Source: an uncultured Paracoccaceae bacterium
GTDB taxonomy: Bacteria > Pseudomonadota > Alphaproteobacteria > Rhodobacterales > Rhodobacteraceae
Length of the DNA: 12,265 nt
Direction: 5' to 3'
Assembly (NCBI GenBank): GCA_938038825.1
Contig: CALHST010000040.1
Location: 1-12,265, forward strand
Position numbers and translations under genes: made by a program. Every line of letters starts with the position of its first letter. Position 1 is the stretch's first letter. The notes under the pieces are model-generated. The model did no database searches. It was not told the DNA's origin and saw only the letters and a list, made by a program, of their open reading frames with translations. This document shows positions 6,567 to 12,265 of the stretch, piece by piece.

Positions 6567-7295
6567 TGCACGCCGCTCGCCTATGTCTCGATCCAACTTT
6601 TCCAAAGCCTTGTCCGGATACCCTTGCGCACTCTACTTTACCGTCACCGTGAACAGCTGCGCCAAGGGGCACGGGATCTGACAACAGATGCCGGGAGACG
6701 CAGCGCCTGGTGGTACATTTTCATCTACGATCACGGGATGTTACGGCTGTTTTGGAATAATATGTCGCACGTCGTTCCCGGTGTGTATCGTTCCAATCAA
6801 CCTAGCCCCAAGCGGATTCAAAAATACGCTGCGATGGGCATCAAAACCATCGTCAACTTACGCGGCCCTTCCGGCATGCCCCCCTTTGAGTTTGAAAAAG
6901 AAACATGCGACGCATACGGGATCACCTTGTTAAGCGTGCCCGGCCTATCTGCGCGCGCGGCCCCCCCGCGCCATGTACTACAAGACGTTTTGCAGACCAT
7001 CAGCACTGCGCAGCATCCTTTAATGTTCCATTGCAAATCCGGCGCCGACCGCACATCACTCGCGGCTGCTTTGTACTTATTGTCAGTTACGGGAGCGTCT
7101 GTTTCGACGGCGCGAAAGCAATTTGGATTGCGGTACATTCACTTCAAATGGACCGAAGCCGGTGTTCTGGATTACATTTTGGATCAATACGAAATTGCGC
7201 AAACTGAAAGCGGGATTTCGTTCCAAGAATGGCTTGATACAGTTTATGACGGCGCGCAGATCCAGTCAGAATTCAACTCGAAAACGGGCCGCTAA
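6522..7295 (+). CDS. Tyrosine/dual-specificity protein phosphatase-like protein (start uncertain)
   Basis: The P-loop HCKSGADRTS contains the CX5R signature, with catalytic Cys171 and Arg177 counted from the ATG at 6522. Upstream, MSHVVPGVYRSNQPSPKRI and the segment with IKTIVNLRG are typical of small bacterial phosphatases of the cysteine-dependent type, and AGRRSAWWYIFIYDHG is a Rhodobacterales-like lead-in. The family removes phosphate from tyrosine or other phospho-substrates; the target is unknown. The start is unsettled. The ATG at 6522 sits inside repeat copy 2 and lacks a Shine-Dalgarno. The frame is open back to 6450. A TTG at 6624 preceded by CCGGATA would give 223 residues, closer to the conserved domain. 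The gene ends six bases from the convergent glycosyltransferase. Confidence 0.85.
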   Translation: MSCSQRLLRLATLAECTPLAYVSIQLFQSLVRIPLRTLLYRHREQLRQGARDLTTDAGRRSAWWYIFIYDHGMLRLFWNNMSHVVPGVYRSNQPSPKRIQKYAAMGIKTIVNLRGPSGMPPFEFEKETCDAYGITLLSVPGLSARAAPPRHVLQDVLQTISTAQHPLMFHCKSGADRTSLAAALYLLSVTGASVSTARKQFGLRYIHFKWTEAGVLDYILDQYEIAQTESGISFQEWLDTVYDGAQIQSEFNSKTGR

Positions 7296-7301
7296 TTTTG
7301 A

Positions 7302-7970
7302 TCACCTGCGGTACAACCTGACCAGGTCTTCGGGACTAACGCCCATCCAATAGCGAAACAAGATCGACAGATTAAACGCACTGCGGCACAACCAACCATG
7401 GCGACGATATTTTTCCGCGCTGGTCACTGCAACAAATCCCGCAGCGACAAGATTCCCTTTCAAAGCACGCGCCAGTGCAACATCTTCCATCAGCGGCTGA
7501 TCCGGGAACCCACCTACGGATTGGTACAGCCCGCGCGGCAACAACAGCGCCTGATCGCCATACGGCAACCCAAACAGCTTTGAGCGCGCATTTGCGCCCA
7601 TTGCAAACATCCCCCCGCCCTGATCAAATTGCAAATAACCCCATCCGGCTTTGTTGCTGCGCATGTGCGCGCGCGCCGCCTGTGTCCAACCATCTGCCAA
7701 TTGTGTGTCTGCATGCACAACCAACAGCCAAGTCCCTTGCGCCTGTGCACACCCTCGCCGCAATTGCCCACCGCGCGAGGCTGGTCCACTGACGACTTTG
7801 GCACCAACCTCGCGCGCGATATCACATGTTGCATCATCCGAGCCGCCATCAGATACAATGACCTCGCGAATAAGTCCCTCGAGTACGCCTTCTATCAACG
7901 CCGCAGCACAGCCTGGCAGCGCTGACGCGGCGTTCAGTGTCGGAATCACAATTGAGATGGGCGCTGACAT
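7302..7970 (-). CDS. Family 2 glycosyltransferase, TIGR04283-like
   Basis: 222 residues starting at MSAPISIVIPTLNAA. The frame is open upstream to 8312, but that extension is antisense to the YgfZ-like gene and is not credible. The GT-A nucleotide-binding motifs are present: IPTLNAA (9-15), VSDGGSDD (39-46) and HADTQ (86-90), which replaces the usual DXD. GLPYGDQALLLPR (134-146) and the conserved acid in MEDVAL (161-166) follow. The pattern SRGGQL..G and GDQALLLPR is that of the TIGR04283 'transferase 2, rSAM/selenodomain-associated' family. The donor and acceptor are unknown. Its usual TIGR04282 partner is not in the window. Divergent from the YgfZ-like gene, with 72 bases shared as promoter space. 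Confidence 0.88.
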   Translation of the reverse strand: MSAPISIVIPTLNAASALPGCAAALIEGVLEGLIREVIVSDGGSDDATCDIAREVGAKVVSGPASRGGQLRRGCAQAQGTWLLVVHADTQLADGWTQAARAHMRSNKAGWGYLQFDQGGGMFAMGANARSKLFGLPYGDQALLLPRGLYQSVGGFPDQPLMEDVALARALKGNLVAAGFVAVTSAEKYRRHGWLCRSAFNLSILFRYWMGVSPEDLVRLYRR

Positions 7971-8042
7971 GAATAAACTGGGTTCCCTTGGTGCTTGGCA
8001 AACTTCGTCTATATCTTTGTGTAACAGAATAGCAGAGCAAAC

Positions 8043-8777
8043 ATGACCCGAACACTTCTTCAAATCACCGGCGCGGATCGGGCAGAGTTTCTGCAAGGCC
8101 TTGTGACCAATGACGTACAAAAGCTCGACTCGGGGCCCATCTATGCAGCCTTGTTGACGCCGCAAGGGAAATACCTTGCTGATTTCTTCCTGTTCCAAGG
8201 GCCCGATTGCATTTTTTTGGATATTGATGACAGCTTGGCGGCCCCAGTGAGCCAGCGTTTGACCATGTATAAACTGCGCGCCGATGTACACATCGCTACG
8301 ACAGGATTGCACCTACATCGCGGCACCGGAACTGTTCCGACTGATGGATGGGCAGATCCGCGGACCGTGGACATGGGGTGGCGCGCTTGGCGTGACGTTC
8401 CTGCTAGCGCAGACAATGTCGATTGGGATGCGCTTCGCGTGGAACACCTTATCCCTGAAACCGGTAAAGAGCTGACCCCTGACAGTTTCATTCTGGAAAC
8501 TCAGTTCGAGACGATCAATGGCGTCGATTTCCGCAAAGGTTGCTATGTCGGGCAAGAGGTCACCGCACGCATGAAACACAAAACAGAGCTGCGCAAAGGT
8601 CTGGCGAAGGTTCAAATATCTGGCGAGGCAGACTTTGGCGCTGATATTCTGGCCGCTGGCAAAGTTGCAGGACAGCTTTTGTCCCGATCAGGGGACAAGG
8701 CCATCGCCTATCTTCGTTTTGATCGCGCCGTGGGCCTAATGACATGCGGGAATGCGACTGTTAAACGCATAGAGTAG
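8043..8777 (+). CDS. YgfZ-like folate-binding protein (GcvT-like fold)
   Basis: 244 residues. The diagnostic YgfZ signature KGCYVGQEVTARMKHK lies at 165-180, with the conserved cysteine Cys167. The N-terminus (LLQITGADRAEFLQGLVTND) and LTPQGKYLADFFL (38-50) match the aminomethyltransferase-like folate-binding domain. In E. coli YgfZ helps iron-sulfur cluster enzymes such as MiaB, apparently using tetrahydrofolate; I assume the same role here by homology. At 244 residues it is on the short side of the family, with a reduced C-terminal barrel. The ATG at 8043 begins at the first family-like residue. No good ribosome-binding site is visible. No terminator with a T-run is seen after the TAG at 8775-8777. 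Confidence 0.9.
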   Translation: MTRTLLQITGADRAEFLQGLVTNDVQKLDSGPIYAALLTPQGKYLADFFLFQGPDCIFLDIDDSLAAPVSQRLTMYKLRADVHIATTGLHLHRGTGTVPTDGWADPRTVDMGWRAWRDVPASADNVDWDALRVEHLIPETGKELTPDSFILETQFETINGVDFRKGCYVGQEVTARMKHKTELRKGLAKVQISGEADFGADILAAGKVAGQLLSRSGDKAIAYLRFDRAVGLMTCGNATVKRIE

Positions 8778-8874
8778 ATGAGTGACCTGCTTGTCTTGTT
8801 CCCATTGTGGATCAACACAGGGTGTGTCTTCTCGGCAAATTTCTAAAACACTCGATAACCGGGACAGGTTACAC

Positions 8875-8902
8875 AAAAAACGGCGCCACATTGGGCGCCG
8901 TT
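8875..8902 (-). terminator. Intrinsic terminator of efp
   Basis: On the minus strand a 9-base stem (AACGGCGCC with GGCGCCGTT, 8902-8894 pairing 8887-8879) closes a 6-base loop. It is followed by a T-run from 8880 to 8875 that overlaps the stem's last two bases. It lies 24 bases after the efp stop. The plus-strand side has no T-run, so it is one-directional. Confidence 0.88.
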
Positions 8903-8926
8903 GAATAATGTCTGATCTGGCCGTGA

Positions 8927-9490
8927 TTAGGCGCGTTCGGAATATTCCATGGATTCCGTATTCACCACGATATCTTCGTCCGGACCTACAAAAGGAGGCA
9001 CCATAACTTTCACACCATTGTCCAGTATTGCCGGTTTAAAAGAGTTAGCCGCCGTCTGACCTTTGACCACGGGCTCTGTCTCAACGATTTTGCAGATGAC
9101 TTTTTGTGGCACTGTCGCGTTCAACGCTTCGGACTCATAAAATTCGACAACAATGGTCATACCGTCCTGCAGAAAAGGACGCCGATCTCCCAAAAGGTCC
9201 GAAGGCAATTCGATTTGCTCGTACGTTTCGGTGTCCATGAACACCAACATTCCGTCGCTTTCGTACAGGAACTGTTGATCTTTTTGCTCAAGCCGAACCT
9301 TTTCTACTTTGTCCGCACTGCGGAAGCGTTCGTTCAATTTGGAACCGTTTCGCAGGTTCTTCATTTCAACCTGAGCGAATGCCCCACCTTTGCCCGGTTT
9401 GACGTGATCGACTTTGACTGCGGCCCACAGGCCACCGTTATGTTCCAGTACGTTACCGGGGCGAATTTCATTTCCGTTGATTTTGGGCAT
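8927..9490 (-). CDS. efp: Elongation factor P
   Basis: 187 residues, the standard length. The three beta-barrel domains are recognisable: domain I with HVKPGKGGAF, where Lys34 is the conserved tip lysine that reaches the ribosomal P site; domain II with FMDTETYEQIELP; and domain III with TAANSFKPAILDNGVKVMVPPFV, the classic EF-P signature segment. EF-P rescues ribosomes stalled on polyproline stretches. A lysine at 34 rules out the arginine/EarP rhamnosylation type; whether Lys34 is beta-lysylated cannot be seen, as no epmA/epmB is nearby. There is no convincing Shine-Dalgarno before the ATG. It has its own terminator and is divergent from the leader of the DUF6280-like gene. Confidence 0.96.
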   Translation of the reverse strand: MPKINGNEIRPGNVLEHNGGLWAAVKVDHVKPGKGGAFAQVEMKNLRNGSKLNERFRSADKVEKVRLEQKDQQFLYESDGMLVFMDTETYEQIELPSDLLGDRRPFLQDGMTIVVEFYESEALNATVPQKVICKIVETEPVVKGQTAANSFKPAILDNGVKVMVPPFVGPDEDIVVNTESMEYSERA

Positions 9491-9513
9491 TGTGGCGAAA
9501 CCATGGCGAAAGG

Positions 9514-9546
9514 TTGATACAAATTTGATCTACCCTATATCTAGGG
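9514..9546 (+). promoter_or_regulatory. Candidate promoter with overlapping short palindrome
   Basis: On the plus strand TTGATA (9514-9519) and TATATC (9536-9541) stand 16 bases apart, a fair sigma-70-type pair reading towards the DUF6280-like gene. The palindrome CCCTA-TATC-TAGGG (9533-9546) overlaps the -10, where a repressor could bind. It is only 24-56 bases from the efp start on the other strand, so the two promoters may overlap. Evidence is motif-level only. Confidence 0.35.
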
Positions 9547-9575
9547 GCAACGTGACGTGCAAGACGGAGTAAATC

Positions 9576-9659
9576 GTGCCTATGCACCAGCAGGTATGCG
9601 CTCAATGCAACCGAGCTATGCAAAAACAGGGTATCCGAATCGGATGGGATACGCCATAA
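9576..9659 (+). CDS. Possible 27-residue small protein or leader peptide with a CxxC motif
   Basis: From GTG 9576 an open frame of 27 codons runs to TAA 9657-9659. ACGGAG (9564-9569) sits six bases before the GTG, and an internal ATG follows at 9582. The peptide has QVCAQCNRAMQKQG, including a single CxxC pair that could bind a metal or form a disulfide, then IRIGWDTP. It lies downstream of a possible promoter, 48 bases before the DUF6280-like gene and on the same strand. Its last codons overlap an inverted repeat, so a translated leader or attenuator is another reading. The length is within what chance can produce, so this is a candidate only. Confidence 0.3.
   Translation: MPMHQQVCAQCNRAMQKQGIRIGWDTP
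9631..9652 (+). repeat. Nested inverted repeat in the leader of the DUF6280-like gene
   Basis: Two mutually exclusive pairings share the same bases: GTATCC (9631-9636) with GGATAC (9647-9652), and the near-palindrome ATCCGA-A-TCGGAT (9633-9645). It lies between the candidate promoter and the start codon at 9708. It could be an operator or a small RNA switch. There is no T-run, so it is not a terminator. Confidence 0.4.
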
Positions 9660-9707
9660 GAGGCGTCACGCGAAAAGCCAAGAGCAATAAAAAATCAAAG
9701 GATCGAC

Positions 9708-10037
9708 ATGAAAGATTTCGTCGACGGCACAGCCTTTAATAATGAACAAGGCAACCGTGCACGCAAACTATTCGCAGCCGTGGTACTGGCTGCTCTGGAT
9801 GACGCTATTGCGGATGACAAGAAGTATGGCAATGGTCCGGAACAGATCGCCCGCTGGGCACGCTCGCGCGATGGGCGCGAAGTGCTGAGCTGCGCCGGCA
9901 TCGACCCCAACGAACGTGTGGTTGATGGCTTGATGGACTTTGTTTCCAAAGGCGTGCGTACGTCTGTTGCTTTGTCACGCGAAGAAAGCGAACGCCGTAA
10001 CGCAGCTGCTGCTGAAGAAGAAGCACGCGCCGCGTAA
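9708..10037 (+). CDS. DUF6280-like conserved hypothetical protein
   Basis: 109 residues from ATG 9708, with AAAGGA (9697-9702) five bases upstream. I recognise the sequence as a strongly conserved Rhodobacterales protein, which I believe is called DUF6280. Its function is unknown. The N-terminus is MKDFVDGTAFNNEQGNRARK. A hydrophobic, alanine-rich helix (LFAAVVLAALDDAIADD) occupies 21-37, but acidic residues follow at once, so it is not a convincing membrane span. NGPEQIARWARSRDGREVL and the stretch around Cys62-Asp67 follow. The tail (91-109) is glutamate/arginine/alanine-rich and probably helical or disordered. A soluble, mostly helical protein is likely. It is monocistronic, with a strong terminator just behind it. 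Confidence 0.85.
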   Translation: MKDFVDGTAFNNEQGNRARKLFAAVVLAALDDAIADDKKYGNGPEQIARWARSRDGREVLSCAGIDPNERVVDGLMDFVSKGVRTSVALSREESERRNAAAAEEEARAA

Positions 10038-10060
10038 TATTTTGCTGCCAGCAAAAACAA

Positions 10061-10091
10061 AAAAACCGCGCCTCTGCAGCGCGGTTTTTTT
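10061..10091. terminator. Bidirectional intrinsic terminator
   Basis: The stem CCGCGC (10066-10071) pairs with GCGCGG (10079-10084) around a 7-base loop, with an A-run before it and seven T's after it. It therefore works in both directions: for the DUF6280-like gene (stop at 10037) on the plus strand and for the membrane protein (stop at 10103) on the minus strand. Confidence 0.92.
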
Positions 10092-10102
10092 GTGTCTAGA
10101 GA

Positions 10103-10675
10103 TCAGGCAATGAATTGAAACCAGCCGATCACGGTGCGTAACTCAATCGCAAACAGCACAATAAACCCAAGCGAAAATGCAATCCCAGGCCGCGACAGGA
10201 TTAAAACAGCCAAAGCCACCGCACATAAAAGCGCTTCGATCGGTCCGACCCACCCTGCCCCATGGCGGATATCCCAATAGCTAATGGGGCTTTCGAAAAT
10301 CCAATTGCTGAGAGGCCAGAAATGCGGCCGCCCATCATCGTGATGCAACGGGAAATCCAATGCCAAATGCAGCAACGCGGCACTGCACAGCCCAATGGCC
10401 CAAGGTTTCTTGGACCAAAGCGCGCCAGCAAACAAAATGCCCCATAAGATAAACGAATTATCAATGGCGAAAACCATTTGCCACGCGTCGGAAAAATACA
10501 GCTCGTTGAACACGACATGTGGCGATATCCCTAAAACAAACAAAGACACACCCGCCATGAGATATAACGACAAATCTGGGATCATAGCCCCCAAAAGCGC
10601 CGCGCCCATGACTTTGCGATCGTGTCCACGTCCAAAGGCAGCCGCGCCCAAAAGCAAATGTGCCGGGGTGTTCAT
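10103..10675 (-). CDS. Multi-pass membrane protein resembling metal-dependent hydrolases (DUF457/YdjM-like)
   Basis: 190 residues. MNTPAHLLLGAAAFGR with His6, then GAMIPDLSLYLM with Asp34, HLALDFPLHHDDGRPH with His103, Asp107 and the HHDD at 111-114, and FWPLSNW recall the histidine/aspartate pattern of the membrane-bound YdjM/DUF457 metal-dependent hydrolase group. Hydrophobic segments at about 22-51, 66-86, 92-108, 143-161 and 166-186 predict four to five membrane helices. Genes of this type next to cobQ are, as I recall, sometimes labelled as cobalamin proteins by position; the sequence itself gives no such evidence. CGGAG lies five bases before the ATG. Divergent from cobQ with only 48 bases between, so the two may share control. 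Family assignment is moderate. Confidence 0.75.
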   Translation of the reverse strand: MNTPAHLLLGAAAFGRGHDRKVMGAALLGAMIPDLSLYLMAGVSLFVLGISPHVVFNELYFSDAWQMVFAIDNSFILWGILFAGALWSKKPWAIGLCSAALLHLALDFPLHHDDGRPHFWPLSNWIFESPISYWDIRHGAGWVGPIEALLCAVALAVLILSRPGIAFSLGFIVLFAIELRTVIGWFQFIA

Positions 10676-10712
10676 GGCATACTCCGTTTGTTATCTGCCC
10701 TCAACGAACTCT

Positions 10713-10718
10713 GGAGAG
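10713..10718 (+). promoter_or_regulatory. Ribosome-binding site of cobQ
   Basis: GGAGAG five bases before ATG 10724. It decides the start: the frame is open back to 10622, but that part overlaps the divergent gene and is not CobQ-like. Confidence 0.85.
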
Positions 10719-10723
10719 ACGTA

Positions 10724-12187
10724 ATGGTCAAGGCATTGATGATACAAGGCACGGGTTCCAACGTGGGAAAGTCGTTGATCGTTGCGGGATTGGCCCGTGC
10801 CTTTGCCAACCAAGGATTGCGCGTGCGTCCCTTTAAGCCGCAGAACATGTCCAACAATGCAGCCGTGACCGAAGATGGCGGTGAAATTGGCCGCGCGCAG
10901 GCGTTGCAAGCGCGTGCCGCCCGCGCAACCACGACGGTCCATATGAATCCCGTTCTTCTTAAGCCAGAATCTGAAACTGGCAGCCAAGTCATCGTGCAAG
11001 GCCAACGTGTTGGACATGACGGTGGCCGCAGCTATTGGACCCGTGCAAAGGGACTGATGCCCAAGGTGTTAGAAAGCTTTGCCATACTGGCGCAGGATGC
11101 CGACTTGATTTTGATCGAAGGTGCGGGCTCTCCGGCGGAAACCAATTTGCGCGATCATGACATTGCCAACATGGGATTTGCCGAAGCAGCAAACGTCCCA
11201 GTCATTTTGGTTGGCGATATCCATAGGGGCGGTGTAATTGCACAAGTTGTCGGCACTAAATCCGTTTTATCAACAGCGGATTCTGACCGAATAAAAGGCT
11301 TTATCATCAATCGGTTTCGGGGCGATGTCAGTTTGTTTGATGAAGGTTTTCGAGATATCGAAAGGCGCACAGACTGGACGGGCATGGGAGTTATCCCGTG
11401 GTTTTCCACAGCACATCTGCTGCCAGCTGAAGACATTCTGGACCTTAAATCCAGTTCCGGCGGGCCATGTAAGATCGTCGTTCCAAAGTTACCAAGGATT
11501 TCGAATTTCGATGATCTGGATCCGTTGGCCGCGGAACCCAATGTCAGTTTAGACATTGTTCCGCCAGGTCATGCGCTGCCCGGAGACGCCGATCTCGTCA
11601 TTTTGCCAGGGTCCAAATCCACGATTTCGGACCTTGCCTTCTTCCGTGCGCAAGGCTGGGATATTGATCTGACCGCTCATATTCGACGCGGCGGTCATGT
11701 CATGGGGTTGTGTGGTGGTTACCAAATGCTGGGAAAACAGATTGCCGACCCTGATGGCATAGAAGGCCCCGCTCAAAGTGTAGAAGGTTTAGCCCATCTT
11801 GACGTTGTCACAACTTTGGCCGCGAAAAAGCAATTGGCTTTGCAAACAGCGCACGCCATTCCCTTTGATTCATCTGTGACGGGGTATGAAATTCATTTGG
11901 GCAAAACAGATGGCCCTGATTGTGCAAGCGCGTGGCTGCGCATGAACGGGGACAATGTCGGCGCCGCCAATTCAACGGGTCGCGTTCGCGGGGCATATCT
12001 ACACGGTATCTTTGGATCGGACACGTTCCGCACTGCGTATCTTAACGCATTGGGACACCAAAGTGATTTGAGCTATGACAGCACTGTTGAAGAAACTCTG
12101 GACGCACTAGCAGAGCATCTATCCCAACATCTTGACTTAGAACAGATTTTGGGAATGGCAGCTGAGCTTTCAGTCGCAGCCGGTTAG
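10724..12187 (+). CDS. cobQ: Cobyric acid synthase (adenosylcobyrinic acid a,c-diamide amidotransferase)
   Basis: 487 residues, the usual length. The N-terminal ATP-binding amidoligase domain begins MVKALMIQGTGSNVGKS, with the P-loop-like GTGSNVGKS at 9-17, then RPFKPQNMSNNAAV and IEGAGSPAE (131-139). The C-terminal class I glutaminase-like domain has ILPGSKST, the nucleophile Cys330 in GLCGGYQMLG, GYEIHLGKT and the catalytic His427 in AYLHGIFGSD. The enzyme amidates four carboxylates of adenosylcobyrinic a,c-diamide using glutamine and ATP, giving adenosylcobyric acid in cobalamin synthesis. No other cob gene and no room for a cobalamin riboswitch (48-base leader) are seen. All key residues are intact. 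It converges directly on the gene at 12188. Confidence 0.96.
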   Translation: MVKALMIQGTGSNVGKSLIVAGLARAFANQGLRVRPFKPQNMSNNAAVTEDGGEIGRAQALQARAARATTTVHMNPVLLKPESETGSQVIVQGQRVGHDGGRSYWTRAKGLMPKVLESFAILAQDADLILIEGAGSPAETNLRDHDIANMGFAEAANVPVILVGDIHRGGVIAQVVGTKSVLSTADSDRIKGFIINRFRGDVSLFDEGFRDIERRTDWTGMGVIPWFSTAHLLPAEDILDLKSSSGGPCKIVVPKLPRISNFDDLDPLAAEPNVSLDIVPPGHALPGDADLVILPGSKSTISDLAFFRAQGWDIDLTAHIRRGGHVMGLCGGYQMLGKQIADPDGIEGPAQSVEGLAHLDVVTTLAAKKQLALQTAHAIPFDSSVTGYEIHLGKTDGPDCASAWLRMNGDNVGAANSTGRVRGAYLHGIFGSDTFRTAYLNALGHQSDLSYDSTVEETLDALAEHLSQHLDLEQILGMAAELSVAAG

Positions 12188-12265
12188 CTATTCCAAGTCC
12201 TGTGTCGCCAAGGCACGATGGATTTCGCGACGGACAAGCTTGCGCACATTTCGCGTGATCCGCTC
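12188..12265 (-). CDS. C-terminal fragment of an unidentified protein
   Basis: The minus strand is open from the window edge to a TAG at 12190-12188, immediately next to the cobQ stop, giving 25 residues: ERITRNVRKLVRREI followed by HRALATQDLE. The peptide is arginine-rich and would form an amphipathic helix. Codon choice looks coding, and a stop placed tail-to-tail with cobQ is typical of a real convergent gene, but 25 residues are too few to name a family. Confidence 0.45.
   Translation of the reverse strand, partial: ERITRNVRKLVRREIHRALATQDLE

Noticed and set aside
7971..8312. N-terminal extension of the glycosyltransferase (114 extra residues)
   Set aside because: It is antisense to the start of the YgfZ-like gene, and the family begins at the MSAPISIVIP start.
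8875..8902. The efp terminator as a terminator for the YgfZ-like gene too
   Set aside because: The plus-strand side of the hairpin is followed by TTGAATAATG, not a T-run, so only the minus strand is supported.
10622..10723. Longer cobQ start
   Set aside because: It overlaps the divergent gene; the ATG at 10724 has GGAGAG at proper distance and begins with the family's first conserved residues.
10676..10723. Cobalamin riboswitch upstream of cobQ
   Set aside because: Only 48 bases are available, far too short for that RNA, and no B12-box-like segment is seen.

Overview
The window looks like a chromosomal stretch from a marine alphaproteobacterium, most likely a Rhodobacterales (Roseobacter-group) member. 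I infer this from the proteins themselves: a DUF6280-like protein, a Rhodobacterales-type tyrosine phosphatase, a YgfZ-like protein beside a TIGR04283-type glycosyltransferase, and bacterial-type ProS, EF-P and CobQ. GC content is moderate. No rRNA, tRNA, transposase, phage gene or CRISPR array is visible. Most of the region is ordinary housekeeping DNA.

Layout. 1-124 (-) is the N-terminal end of prolyl-tRNA synthetase. 325-2064 (-) is a large, probably secreted protein with an N-terminal CAP domain, RTX-like glycine/aspartate repeats, four DUF4214 repeats and a type-I-secretion-like tail. Behind its start lies a 314-base AT-rich gap holding a short direct repeat and a possible promoter. 2379-3185 (-) is a crotonase-family enoyl-CoA hydratase. 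3326-3703 (+) is a DUF454/YbaN-like inner-membrane protein, followed by a histidinol-phosphate-type aminotransferase (3811-4911, +) and a small one-helix membrane protein (4980-5201, +). These converge on a class V aminotransferase (5224-6411, -). A tyrosine/dual-specificity phosphatase (to 7295, +) converges tightly with a glycosyltransferase (7302-7970, -), which is divergent from the YgfZ-like protein (8043-8777, +). Next are elongation factor P (8927-9490, -) with a clear terminator, a divergent leader region with a possible 27-residue ORF, and the DUF6280-like protein (9708-10037, +). The DUF6280-like gene shares a bidirectional terminator with a membrane protein resembling metal-dependent hydrolases (10103-10675, -). 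That gene is divergent from cobyric acid synthase cobQ (10724-12187, +). The last 78 bases hold the C-terminal end of an unidentified minus-strand gene.

The genes do not form one pathway. They touch amino-acid/PLP chemistry, acyl-CoA metabolism, translation (ProS, EF-P), Fe-S cluster-related folate-binding protein function (YgfZ) and cobalamin synthesis (CobQ).

The most interesting signal is not a gene. Two intergenic copies of a roughly 70-base element (3709-3780 and 6495-6566) share identical blocks at identical spacing around a hairpin whose two arms have changed together. That is compensatory variation, and it suggests a structured RNA or REP-like dispersed element. Second-line leads are the A-B-A-B arrangement of the DUF4214 repeats in the CAP protein, the possible CxxC micro-ORF upstream of the DUF6280-like gene, and a 21-base-period direct repeat upstream of the CAP gene.
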